Shown piece after piece: positions 44,119-51,850 of a stretch of 64,000 bases of DNA. Position numbers and translations under genes: made by a program. How positions within the stretch are numbered: the first letter of the stretch is position 1; every line of letters starts with the position of its first letter. The DNA comes from Spirochaetia bacterium UBA5763 (GTDB lineage Bacteria; Spirochaetota; UBA4802; UBA5550), in NCBI GenBank assembly GCA_002418835.1, contig DIEX01000033.1, forward strand, positions 186,001 through 250,000, written 5' to 3'. A model generated the notes under the pieces. That model was not told the origin of the DNA and did not search any database. It saw only the letters and a program-made list of their open reading frames with translations.

Positions 44119-45582
44119 TTAATAATCAATATCATCAATATCTCCATTACCGCCCCTTACGCATCTTACAAATTGTTTTTCAAAACTTAAATCTTCTTTA
44201 TTTTTTAATAAATATGTTGTCATATTAACACCAAGTGGACCGCCATTCTGAAAAAAAACAATCCACCCGTAATCTGCAGTGTTCATACTGCCATCAAACA
44301 TCAGTTTAGATGAGTACGTCCAATAACCGAATGGCATATCAAAATTCTGTATAAAATTTCCATTAACATCATCTCTGATAAACTTTGTACCATTAAAAAT
44401 ATATTTTGCACGGGAATCAGTATATGGACTTGTTGTTGAGATATAATCACCCCAATCAGCACTCCAAACCCATGCAACCTTAATATTCGGAGTATACACT
44501 CTTACATAAGGACCTGCTCCGGGACTATAATCAGCCCCTGATAAAGTAAAATGATCCTCAGAATCAGTTATATAAACCTTTACATAAGTCCCTGCTGTAT
44601 TATTTACATTAAATTTAAAACCCCATATCGGGTCATAAGCATAGAGATTTCCAAAAGGAATATAGTTTACTCCAGCTTTATAATAAATACCGCTTGGATC
44701 AGAAATATAACTTCCGCTATCATATCTATATCTATTATTAACATCAAAATCAGCAAGAAGGACAAAAACCCTTATATAGGGGCCAGCGTTATCTAATTTG
44801 AATAAATCCTTATAGTCCTCATTAAAAACGTATAAACCATCTTTATAAATATATTTAGCCATGGTGTAATTAACAGCTCCGGGAAGGACTGCTGTATAGG
44901 TACCGTTGGTCTCTTTAATAAAACGAGTCCTGTCATCAACACTGTAATGATTTTTAGTATATTCAAGTACCTCAATATCACCTCGTGTATTAGGGAAAAA
45001 AGCAGGATCAAACGCGGGATGAAATCCATAATTAACTATTGTTAAAAGTTCCGGCAAACGTGGAAGCCTCCAGTCCTTGCGTCCCGCATAATCAAGGTTT
45101 TTGCATGTTTCTGCAGCTTTTGACCATTCCATTGGTTTAGCGATATTTGTGCAACCGGACGTATTATCCATTGCGTAATATTCATCTCCATTATCCGGAA
45201 TTGAGTCCGGGTCAACTTGATATGCAGTACATTTTGTCCATGTAAGATCGGTTATGTTGTCATGAATTATATCGTCTGTGTCTCTATCATCACCATAAGA
45301 ATTGCCATTACTTATATTTGATTCAGTAAAATTCATTGTTCCTGGAATGTTATTATATGAAGCATCATCTCCTGACATGACACTGATGGTTGAACCAGTG
45401 TCTGCAATGGGAAAATATGTTGTACGTTTTGACTCTTCCGTTGTCAGCACAACATCAAAAGGTGCGATAAAATCCACCTCTTCATTCATTGCCTCAAGGA
45501 ACCTGTCATCATAACATCCGGAGAGGAAGATCATTGCAGGTGTAAAAAGAAGAAGAAAAAATATAATCCTGAAAAGCGCCAT
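44119..45582 (-). CDS. DUF1566 lipoprotein with a long inserted repeat region
   Basis: A lipoprotein of 487 residues from the ATG at 45582, chosen because AAGGA lies 6 bases upstream; a longer frame reaches 45609. The lipobox is IFLSGC. The DUF1566 fold is split: its first half (TDLTWTKC, GRKDWRLPRLPELLTIV) lies near residues 115-195 and its last part (YWTYSS ... FVRCVRGG) near 405-480. In between are about 200 residues with repeated G(P/T)Y(I/V)(R/K)V-type strands (GPYIRVFV, GTYVKVYI, GPYVRVYT). The region is more AT-rich than its neighbours. Probably surface-exposed. Confidence 0.78.
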   Translation of the reverse strand: MALFRIIFFLLLFTPAMIFLSGCYDDRFLEAMNEEVDFIAPFDVVLTTEESKRTTYFPIADTGSTISVMSGDDASYNNIPGTMNFTESNISNGNSYGDDRDTDDIIHDNITDLTWTKCTAYQVDPDSIPDNGDEYYAMDNTSGCTNIAKPMEWSKAAETCKNLDYAGRKDWRLPRLPELLTIVNYGFHPAFDPAFFPNTRGDIEVLEYTKNHYSVDDRTRFIKETNGTYTAVLPGAVNYTMAKYIYKDGLYVFNEDYKDLFKLDNAGPYIRVFVLLADFDVNNRYRYDSGSYISDPSGIYYKAGVNYIPFGNLYAYDPIWGFKFNVNNTAGTYVKVYITDSEDHFTLSGADYSPGAGPYVRVYTPNIKVAWVWSADWGDYISTTSPYTDSRAKYIFNGTKFIRDDVNGNFIQNFDMPFGYWTYSSKLMFDGSMNTADYGWIVFFQNGGPLGVNMTTYLLKNKEDLSFEKQFVRCVRGGNGDIDDIDY

Positions 45583-45618
45583 CACAGTCCTTAATAATGA
45601 AAATAGCACACATATGCT

Positions 45619-45646
45619 AATCTATTCAAGTATCAGGAATTGTCAA
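45619..45646 (-). promoter_or_regulatory. Probable promoter of the DUF1566 pair
   Basis: On the minus strand, TTGACA, a 16-base spacer and TAGATT lie about 37 bp before the ATG at 45582. An imperfect dyad, TAGCACACATATGCTA (45604-45619), abuts the -10 and could be an operator. Confidence 0.5.
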
Positions 45647-45765
45647 TATTAATCGCAAAACAGAGGTTAAATGGAGCAAAGCCGCGCGGGATATTACAAT
45701 AATTAAGTATTAATTTTAATTTTTAATGTAAAAATTTAAATTAATACGGTAACATATATACAGCA

Positions 45766-45790
45766 AGCAAGGGGTTGCAACCCCTTGCTG
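45766..45790. repeat. Palindrome, copy 2 (3' of hisG)
   Basis: The same dyad as at 35791-35816, with arms AGCAAGGGGTTG and CAACCCCTTGCT. It touches the hisG stop codon at 45791. Both copies lie directly after the 3' end of a gene. The remaining gap 45647-45765 is AT-rich with no gene. Confidence 0.7.
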
Positions 45791-46660
45791 TTAAAGCCTG
45801 CAGTTTACAATCTCGGTTTCAATTATGGCGTTAGCGCCGATTGTCTCAAGCCTGTCCATGACCTGCACAACTTCTGACTTTTTCACCATAACCTTAATGG
45901 AAAACCACTCCTTCAGATCAAGTTTTGAAATTGTAGGCGATTCAAAACCGGGTGTAATTTTTTCAGCCTCTTTCAGCATCTTTTCATGAATATTATACTC
46001 AAGCATGCTGTACTGGTTTGCCACAAGCACCCCTTCAATGCGCCTTCTTATACGGATAACCCTTTCGTCATTCTCCATTTTTTTAGAGGAGATAAGAGTT
46101 GTTTCATACGATCCGATCTCGCTGAAGACCTTAAGGTTATTGTCACGGAGACTGTCTCCTGTTTCAACTATATCAACAATGGCGTGGGCAAGATTCAAAG
46201 CAATCATAATCTCAACCGATCCGTTCATCTCGATGCAGTGTACATCAACCCCGCTCCGCTTAAAATAATCGTGTGTCATAACAGGGAAAGATGTCGCAAT
46301 ATTCATCCCTTTCAGCGATTCAAGGGAGCTGTCCTTCCACTCATCCTTAATCGCCACACAGAGCCTGCACTGGCCGTATCCCAGAGAAAGGAGCTGTGCT
46401 ACATCAGTTGCACGTCTCTCGGCAATGAGATCGCTCCCTGTTATCCCCAGGTCAACCACGCCAGTCTGTACAAGCACCGGGATGTCATCTGCTCTTATAA
46501 AAATAAAAACTATATCATAATTGGTACATGTTGCGTAGAGGTTTCTCCCCTGGGCCCTGAATTTAAAACCGGCTTTTTTAAGGAGTTCAATTGTGGGCTC
46601 CATGAGTCTCCCTTTTGAGGGAATGGCGAATTTTATTCTGCTTGTTTCACTTAGATTCAT
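45791..46660 (-). CDS. hisG: ATP phosphoribosyltransferase, long form
   Basis: Joins ATP and PRPP in the first step of histidine synthesis. The 289-residue length marks the long, HisZ-independent form. The catalytic part (1-205) has AIPSKGRLMEPTIELL, DLGITGSDLIAE and the PRPP-binding VDIVETGDSLR. The C-terminal regulatory ferredoxin-like domain (about 215-289) has KLDLKEWFSIKVMVKK and IETIGANAII-type strands. Its ATG overlaps the hisE stop region by 14 bp. No other his genes are in the window. Confidence 0.96.
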   Translation of the reverse strand: MNLSETSRIKFAIPSKGRLMEPTIELLKKAGFKFRAQGRNLYATCTNYDIVFIFIRADDIPVLVQTGVVDLGITGSDLIAERRATDVAQLLSLGYGQCRLCVAIKDEWKDSSLESLKGMNIATSFPVMTHDYFKRSGVDVHCIEMNGSVEIMIALNLAHAIVDIVETGDSLRDNNLKVFSEIGSYETTLISSKKMENDERVIRIRRRIEGVLVANQYSMLEYNIHEKMLKEAEKITPGFESPTISKLDLKEWFSIKVMVKKSEVVQVMDRLETIGANAIIETEIVNCRL

Positions 46661-46979
46661 TCTGTGTTCTCCCCGCTTTTTCTACAAGCCCGCTGGTGCC
46701 GAACCTTCTTTCAAGCTCGGTGCGTATATCCTCAAGTTTAATTTCCTTATAAGATGCAAGTACAAGTGTATGGAACAGAAGGTCGCATATCTCGTAAACG
46801 AGATGACCCTTATCCTCTTCAAGAGCGGCCTCGCAGACTTCACCGGCCTCTTCGGAAATTTTGCTGTTGATCTTCTCTGTCCCTTTATGCATAAGCTTCG
46901 CGACATAGGACGTTTCAGGAGAACTCTTCTTTCTCTCCTCAATTACCTCAAAGAGGCTGCTGAAAATATCACTGTTCAT
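46647..46979 (-). CDS. hisE: Phosphoribosyl-ATP pyrophosphatase
   Basis: Second step of histidine synthesis, splitting pyrophosphate from PR-ATP. It has 110 residues and the MazG-like all-alpha fold: SYVAKLMHKGTEKI, KISEEAGEVCEAALEED and HLVYEICDLLFHTLVL carry the Mg-binding acidic residues. It is the stand-alone form, not fused to HisI. It overlaps hisG. The ribosome site CAGGGAT is moderate. Confidence 0.95.
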   Translation of the reverse strand: MNSDIFSSLFEVIEERKKSSPETSYVAKLMHKGTEKINSKISEEAGEVCEAALEEDKGHLVYEICDLLFHTLVLASYKEIKLEDIRTELERRFGTSGLVEKAGRTQNESK

Positions 46980-46999
46980 TGTTATATCCCTGGGGGACG

Positions 47000-47027
47000 A
47001 GAATAAATTTATTCAGATTTTAGTCAA
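47000..47027 (-). promoter_or_regulatory. Probable promoter of hisE-hisG
   Basis: On the minus strand, TTGACT, 16 bases, TATTCT, about 20 bp upstream of the hisE ATG. No attenuator-like His-rich leader is visible. Confidence 0.5.
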
Positions 47028-47052
47028 GATTTAATACAGTAAAGAAAAGGAA

Positions 47053-47889
47053 TCACTTCCTGTTTCTGTCCCATTTTGAGAGGATTGTGTCAGGATCAAT
47101 ATCTGCGATAGATTGAAATATATAATCAGGCTGGTAAGGTGATCTCTTTAAATCTTCAGGAGACGTTACACCGGACATTACAAGACAGCAGGTCATCCCG
47201 GCCTCAAGGCCGCCCACGATGTCAGTATCCATCCTGTCCCCGATCATGAAAGAATTTCTTGTATGGACTTTAAGCTTTTTACGCGCCCAGTACATCATTA
47301 CAGGGTTAGGTTTCCCCAGAAAATATGGTTTCAGCCCTGTTACCCTTTCGATAGGGGCGACAAGAGCGCCGCATGCCGGAACAGGTCCCCTGGGAGTAGG
47401 ACCTGTGATATCAGGATTAGTAGCAAGAAATTTAGCCCCCTCTCCAATGAGGAGCGTTGCCTCAGTTATACGCCCGTAATCGTATTCCTCGGTTTCACCG
47501 ACAATTACATAGTCCGGTTTTTTTGATGTCAGACTGACTCCGGCTTTCTCAAGCTCACACTTAAGCCCCCTTCCGCCAATTACATAAGCTGTTGAACCGG
47601 GCATCTGATTTTTAATAAAGCTTGCAGTTGCCATTGCGGAAGTATAAAAATTCTCAGCATCAACTTCTATACCCATCTCCGCAAGCTTGTTCCGGAGCTC
47701 TCCTGCTGTAAAATAGGAGTTATTGGTTAAGAAAAGAAATCTGTGTTTTCTTCTTATAAGTTTATCAACAAACTCTTTGGCTCCGGGAATCAGTGTAAAA
47801 CCCTTATTAATTACACCATCCATATCTATGAAAAAAGCTTTCCGGTTGCTCAGTTCATCGAATATGTTAAGCCTCTCTTTAAGCATCAT
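47053..47889 (-). CDS. HAD-IIA (NagD-like) phosphatase
   Basis: Cytoplasmic phosphatase of 278 residues. Motif I is FFIDMDGVINKG, motif II is FLTNNS, then a C2 cap (about 80-190) and motif IV MIGDRMDTDIVGG. This is the NagD/PGP/AraL branch, which acts on sugar phosphates, nucleotides or 2-phosphoglycolate; the exact substrate cannot be read from the sequence. A second Met follows the first. Its start overlaps the dsbD stop by 4 bp. Confidence 0.9.
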   Translation of the reverse strand: MMLKERLNIFDELSNRKAFFIDMDGVINKGFTLIPGAKEFVDKLIRRKHRFLFLTNNSYFTAGELRNKLAEMGIEVDAENFYTSAMATASFIKNQMPGSTAYVIGGRGLKCELEKAGVSLTSKKPDYVIVGETEEYDYGRITEATLLIGEGAKFLATNPDITGPTPRGPVPACGALVAPIERVTGLKPYFLGKPNPVMMYWARKKLKVHTRNSFMIGDRMDTDIVGGLEAGMTCCLVMSGVTSPEDLKRSPYQPDYIFQSIADIDPDTILSKWDRNRK

Positions 47890-49748
47890 TTACCTTTTTT
47901 CTTAATAAATTTTTCAGAGTAATTAATCCCTTCAATAACATTTCTTACTGAATAAATATCCCTTACACAAGCAGGAGTTTTAAATCCCTCACCAGGGGGG
48001 ATTATAGCAAGGTATGGAATCGAACTGCTCCCCATATTGTGCATAAGCGCCTCTGCCTCAGGATTGGCCACTGTTATATCTGCTACCATAAAATCTATAT
48101 CATCTCTTGAGAAGAGTCGAAGAATTCTTTCATCCTCAAGAACAGTTTTTTCAACAAGCTTGCAGTTGGGGCACCAGTCAGCAGTAAAATCAATAACAGA
48201 GATTATACCGTTGTCCCTGTTTGCCAGAACCCGCACCATTGAAAATGGTGCTTTTACAGCTGCATCAGCTTTCTTTTCCATAAAGTTGAAAGAGACAAAA
48301 TACCCCCCCGCGAGAATTACAACCAGCATAATCTCGGATAAAATCCGTGACACACGCCCCCTGTCAAGGCTCCCGAACCTTCCGTACTGCCAGAACCCCA
48401 GCGCCACGAAAAAGAGAAAGAAAACAAGATTCATCCTGAATGACAGGTCAGAGACCCATACAAGATAAATCGCTGTGAGCATAAGGAGAAAACCCATAAC
48501 CTCCTCAAAAACCTCAGTCCACTCACCGGGCTTTGGTATATATTTAATAAGCGCAGGCCGTGCTGTTAGTATTATGTAAGGGAGCGCCATTCCAACACCA
48601 ATTGAAAAGAATACAGCGAATATTTCAACCGGAGGCCTATGTAAAACCCAGGCAAGTGTTCCCCCCAGGAGAGGCCCGCTGCACGGTGTGGCCAGCAGAG
48701 TTGCAACCCCACCCTTGATGAAAGCATCGGGATAAATATTTCTTCTTTTAGAGACCAGCTTCCCTGTAAATGCCGGAGTATTTATGATAAATACATTAAA
48801 CATGGAGAGTGCCATGGCAAAAACAAAAGCTGTCATTATAATTATGAAAATCCTGTTCTGAAAAAGCTCCCCCCACTTGTAGCCCCAGAAGGCTGCCAGT
48901 GTTGCCAGTACAAGAAAGCTTGTAATAATTCCCGCTGAAAAAAGGAGCCCCTGTATAAGCATGACCCTTCTGCTCTTATGTGCATTCTCCATAAAAGAGA
49001 GGATCTTAAGGCTCACCACAGGGAGTACGCATGGCATGAAATTTAGAATAAACCCGGCAAGAATACCAAGGAGTATTGCTTCAATCAGCCCCGAGATGCC
49101 ACGCTCAGGGCAGACCGGATAGAATTTGAGGCTCTTGATAAGGGCTACCATCTTACCACTCTCTACGATCTTCTTCGCGTCAGTGGTTTCAAAAACCGGA
49201 CTCCCCTCCGGCATAGAGAGAAACTCCTTCATGGACGGTTCCTGTGATGCAACGGCCGCGCCCTTTGCAGATATTTTTACCGGGAAAACAAGAGTCTCTT
49301 CTGAGGGCATACATGCACCGTATCCGCAGAGTAAAGCTTTAACTTTTATCTTAACCTGGTAAGTGCCGGCCTTGACTTTATCAGAAGGGAGAAAGCTTAT
49401 ACCGGCCTTTGTTCTTTTCTTATAAATATAAACATCCGCTGTATCGCCCTCAGACCTGTACTCTTCACCACTGCTGTATCTCACTTCCCTGAAATCGGAT
49501 TTAAAGGGGAAAGCAAGACGAATCTCGGTTGCCATTCCCGTTCCGGGCCCTTTAGGATTCGCGTAAATATAATATCCTTCAGGTATATCTATTCCGATAA
49601 AAAAAACAGCACTCTCCCCCTGAACAGCGGTAATTTCGCCTGAAAGATTATATATTTTCAGAGAATCATCAGCAGCAAATACCGCTGCGGATGTTAGAAT
49701 TAAAAGAGCTGATATAAGCGGAATAATTCCAGTTTTTTTAAATATCAT
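47886..49748 (-). CDS. dsbD: Thiol:disulfide interchange protein DsbD
   Basis: Carries electrons from cytoplasmic thioredoxin to the periplasm. 620 residues: a signal peptide (1-25), the alpha domain with CGYGACMPSEE, then eight membrane helices (about 210-490) with FMPCVLPVVSLKIL and TPCSGPLLGG supplying the two membrane cysteines. The C-terminal thioredoxin-like gamma domain (about 520-615) has DWCPNCKLVEK. All six redox cysteines are in place. The family-typical PG/Asn-Pro beta strands are also present. It starts the short operon with the HAD-IIA gene. Confidence 0.95.
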   Translation of the reverse strand: MIFKKTGIIPLISALLILTSAAVFAADDSLKIYNLSGEITAVQGESAVFFIGIDIPEGYYIYANPKGPGTGMATEIRLAFPFKSDFREVRYSSGEEYRSEGDTADVYIYKKRTKAGISFLPSDKVKAGTYQVKIKVKALLCGYGACMPSEETLVFPVKISAKGAAVASQEPSMKEFLSMPEGSPVFETTDAKKIVESGKMVALIKSLKFYPVCPERGISGLIEAILLGILAGFILNFMPCVLPVVSLKILSFMENAHKSRRVMLIQGLLFSAGIITSFLVLATLAAFWGYKWGELFQNRIFIIIMTAFVFAMALSMFNVFIINTPAFTGKLVSKRRNIYPDAFIKGGVATLLATPCSGPLLGGTLAWVLHRPPVEIFAVFFSIGVGMALPYIILTARPALIKYIPKPGEWTEVFEEVMGFLLMLTAIYLVWVSDLSFRMNLVFFLFFVALGFWQYGRFGSLDRGRVSRILSEIMLVVILAGGYFVSFNFMEKKADAAVKAPFSMVRVLANRDNGIISVIDFTADWCPNCKLVEKTVLEDERILRLFSRDDIDFMVADITVANPEAEALMHNMGSSSIPYLAIIPPGEGFKTPACVRDIYSVRNVIEGINYSEKFIKKKGK

Positions 49749-49792
49749 TAAATAACCGCCGGCTGTTTTTCAAATTGTTTTAAGCTTCAATA

Positions 49793-49999
49793 CGTCATTT
49801 CAAACGAACGTCAGGGAGTGAAAGCCGCACCTCTGCATACGCGCAGACGCGTCATTAGCACTTCCATATGCGTCATAATCTGATTGTGAATTAGTAAAAC
49901 CATTTGCATTATAGCAAATTACAAAATGATTAAGGGAATGCTATAATCAAATGATTCTTTAAACAGATTGCCACGTCACTATCGTTCCTCACAATGACG
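49793..49999. repeat. Degenerate MITE-like element with CGTCATT/AATGACG ends
   Basis: Its ends CGTCATTTCAAACGAACG and CGTTCCTCACAATGACG are loosely inverted. Inside are a TCTGC-N6-GCAGA hairpin (about 49831) and two GCGTCAT words. It fills much of the 322-bp gap between dsbD and the nitroreductase promoter. The flanking sequence 50000-50070 is AT-rich. Confidence 0.45.
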
Positions 50000-50070
50000 A
50001 TAAAAAAATAAATAGATCCGATAATTTAGTATAATGATAAGATCTTAACTCAGTCAATAAATAAAAAATA

Positions 50071-50099
50071 TTGACCCGGCAGCCATACATCTGCATAAT
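50071..50099 (+). promoter_or_regulatory. Probable promoter of the nitroreductase-tadA pair
   Basis: TTGACC, 17 bases, CATAAT, with a CAGGAGG ribosome site about 10 bases further on and the ATG at 50122. Its position rules out the TTG at 50071 as a start codon. Confidence 0.55.
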
Positions 50100-50121
50100 A
50101 ATAACATTCAGGAGGTTAGTA

Positions 50122-50706
50122 ATGAATTTTCATGAACTTGTTACAAAAAGCAGAAGCTACAGAAGGTTTTATGAAGAGAAAACAATCCCGCGTGAAATTC
50201 TCACTGAAATGGCTGACTGCGCAAGGCTTATCCCTTCAGCTCAGAATCTTCAGCCTCTCCGCTACCTTATTGTTGACGGTGCTGAAAGAGAAAACGTATT
50301 CAGCCACCTGAAATGGGCGGGCTACCTTACAGAGTGGGACGGACCGGAAAAAGGTGAACGACCGGCAGCTTATATAATTTTGCTTAATGACACAGATATT
50401 TCAAAAATTGTAAAATGGGACCACGGTATTGCGGCCCAGACAATCCTTCTCTGCGCTGCTTCACACGGTATGGGGGGCTGCATTATAGGTTCAGTAAACA
50501 GAGACGGCCTTTCCTCTGATTTATCCATACCTGCTAAATATACAATCGAACTTGTCATTGCCCTTGGCTTCCCTAAGGAGAATGTAATAATTGATGAAAT
50601 CAGCAATGACGATAACATAAAATATTACAGGGACAGCAGCTCCAATCACCATGTGCCGAAAAGAAAGCTGGAGGACATACTCTTTTTCCCGGGAAAAATT
50701 AAATAA
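50122..50706 (+). CDS. Nitroreductase-family flavoprotein
   Basis: FMN-dependent oxidoreductase of 194 residues from the ATG at 50122, which follows AGGAGG. The N-terminal SRSYRRFYEEKTIPREIL and SAQNLQPLRYLIV segments bind FMN. GMGGCIIGSVNR and the ALGFPKE-type loop near the C-terminus complete the family pattern. The C-terminus is long and basic (HHVPKRKLEDIL), as in the NAD(P)H-dependent nitroreductase-like group. The physiological substrate is unknown. Its TAA shares a base with the tadA ATG. Confidence 0.88.
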   Translation: MNFHELVTKSRSYRRFYEEKTIPREILTEMADCARLIPSAQNLQPLRYLIVDGAERENVFSHLKWAGYLTEWDGPEKGERPAAYIILLNDTDISKIVKWDHGIAAQTILLCAASHGMGGCIIGSVNRDGLSSDLSIPAKYTIELVIALGFPKENVIIDEISNDDNIKYYRDSSSNHHVPKRKLEDILFFPGKIK

Positions 50707-51173
50707 TGACAGATGATTTTTTTATGGAGAAGGCTCTCCGCCTTGCGGAGAGGGCTTTTTTACTTGATGAAATCCCGGTCGGGGCAGTAGTTGTATGCCG
50801 GGGGAAAATTCTTTCAGAGGGATTTAACCGTAACCGGGAGCTTAATGATCCCACAATGCATGCGGAGATCATTGCGATACGCAGAGCATGTGAAGCCCTT
50901 GCCAATGAACGGCTTACCGGATGTGATCTTTATGTTACAAAGGAACCATGCGCCATGTGCGCCGGAGCAATTGTTCATGCAAGGATAGAGCGTGTTATCA
51001 TAGGCGCGGAGGATATAAAAGCAGGAGCATGCGGCACGGTTCTCAATATCTGCGGCAACCGGGTTTTGAATCACAGGCCTGAAATAATTTTCGGCATTAA
51101 AAAGGATGAATCCGCAGCGCTGCTGAAAAAATTTTTCCTGCAGAAGAGGAATGCCGCTAAAGACGGGAGTTAA
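50706..51173 (+). CDS. tadA: tRNA-specific adenosine deaminase
   Basis: Converts A34 to inosine in tRNA-Arg(ACG). 155 residues with the CDA fold: HAE (residues 52-54, His ligand and catalytic Glu) and PCAMC (Cys82 and Cys85, zinc ligands). DLYVTKEPCAMCAGAIVHAR is typical of TadA. The C-terminal LNHRPEI and a basic tail are tRNA-contacting parts in known structures. It overlaps the nitroreductase gene start-to-stop by one base. Its TAA shares TTAA with the convergent comFB stop. Confidence 0.95.
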   Translation: MTDDFFMEKALRLAERAFLLDEIPVGAVVVCRGKILSEGFNRNRELNDPTMHAEIIAIRRACEALANERLTGCDLYVTKEPCAMCAGAIVHARIERVIIGAEDIKAGACGTVLNICGNRVLNHRPEIIFGIKKDESAALLKKFFLQKRNAAKDGS

Positions 51174-51847
51174 TCCTCTTTAAGAAAATCCGCGTTTACT
51201 CCATCCTTAAGTTTCATCAATACAAGTGGCATTGACAGGGTGGTTCCGGGGTTATTTTTTATCCCTGCTTTTACCACCACTTTCACCGTACGCGGATCAA
51301 ACTTCGGATGTTCAAACTTCACCCTGAATTCAATTTCAGAGAGATCTTTCATCTCCTTTTCCATATACTTCGGCCAGAAATGAAAATATCCCCTTGTAGC
51401 CTTTGTGCCGTGATATGGATTCTTCCATCCGGAATCCATCATGTGAGCAGGCTCATCATTATATAAAAGTGTAATTTTCAGATCAGGTATAACAGAGAGA
51501 GTTGTCTCTTCAAGGGCTTCACCAATCATGTGCGGGAGTATGCCTGCTACATTATCCCTGATGTTTTCATTTTCACCAACTTCAGTTTCTCTTCTCCTTG
51601 AGAAAAGATCAATGGCCTCATAAGTGAGAAATAAAATATCTGTATGCTGCTGGAACTTGATGCGCGGGTCTATCCTCGTGTGAATAATGCCCCTCTCTCC
51701 TGTTACATAACGCGGAGGCACCCTGTTAAGAATATAAGCTATAATATCATTCCTGTGAATTTTAAGATTATGAAGGGACTCATCTTTCTTCAAGACCTCA
51801 TCAACAATATCCTTCACAATCACTTCAATCAGATTAAAGAATTCCAT
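51170..51847 (-). CDS. comFB: ComFB-like protein (possible cyclic dinucleotide receptor)
   Basis: A cytoplasmic protein of 225 residues. Its first 50 residues match ComFB (EVIVKDIVDEVLKK, NDIIAYILNRVPPRYVT). The remaining about 170 residues form an extra domain with EEIEFRVKFEHPKFDP-like strands that I do not recognise. ComFB was named for a late competence operon in Bacillus, and members have more recently been reported as cyclic-dinucleotide-binding proteins. The extra domain is longer than in the usual roughly 100-residue form. It follows lon by 3 bp and is probably co-transcribed with it. Confidence 0.75.
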   Translation of the reverse strand: MEFFNLIEVIVKDIVDEVLKKDESLHNLKIHRNDIIAYILNRVPPRYVTGERGIIHTRIDPRIKFQQHTDILFLTYEAIDLFSRRRETEVGENENIRDNVAGILPHMIGEALEETTLSVIPDLKITLLYNDEPAHMMDSGWKNPYHGTKATRGYFHFWPKYMEKEMKDLSEIEFRVKFEHPKFDPRTVKVVVKAGIKNNPGTTLSMPLVLMKLKDGVNADFLKED

Positions 51848-51850
51848 AGA

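Noticed and set aside
50071..50121. N-terminal extension of the nitroreductase from a TTG
   Set aside because: The stretch holds the probable promoter and ribosome site; family similarity begins at the ATG at 50122.
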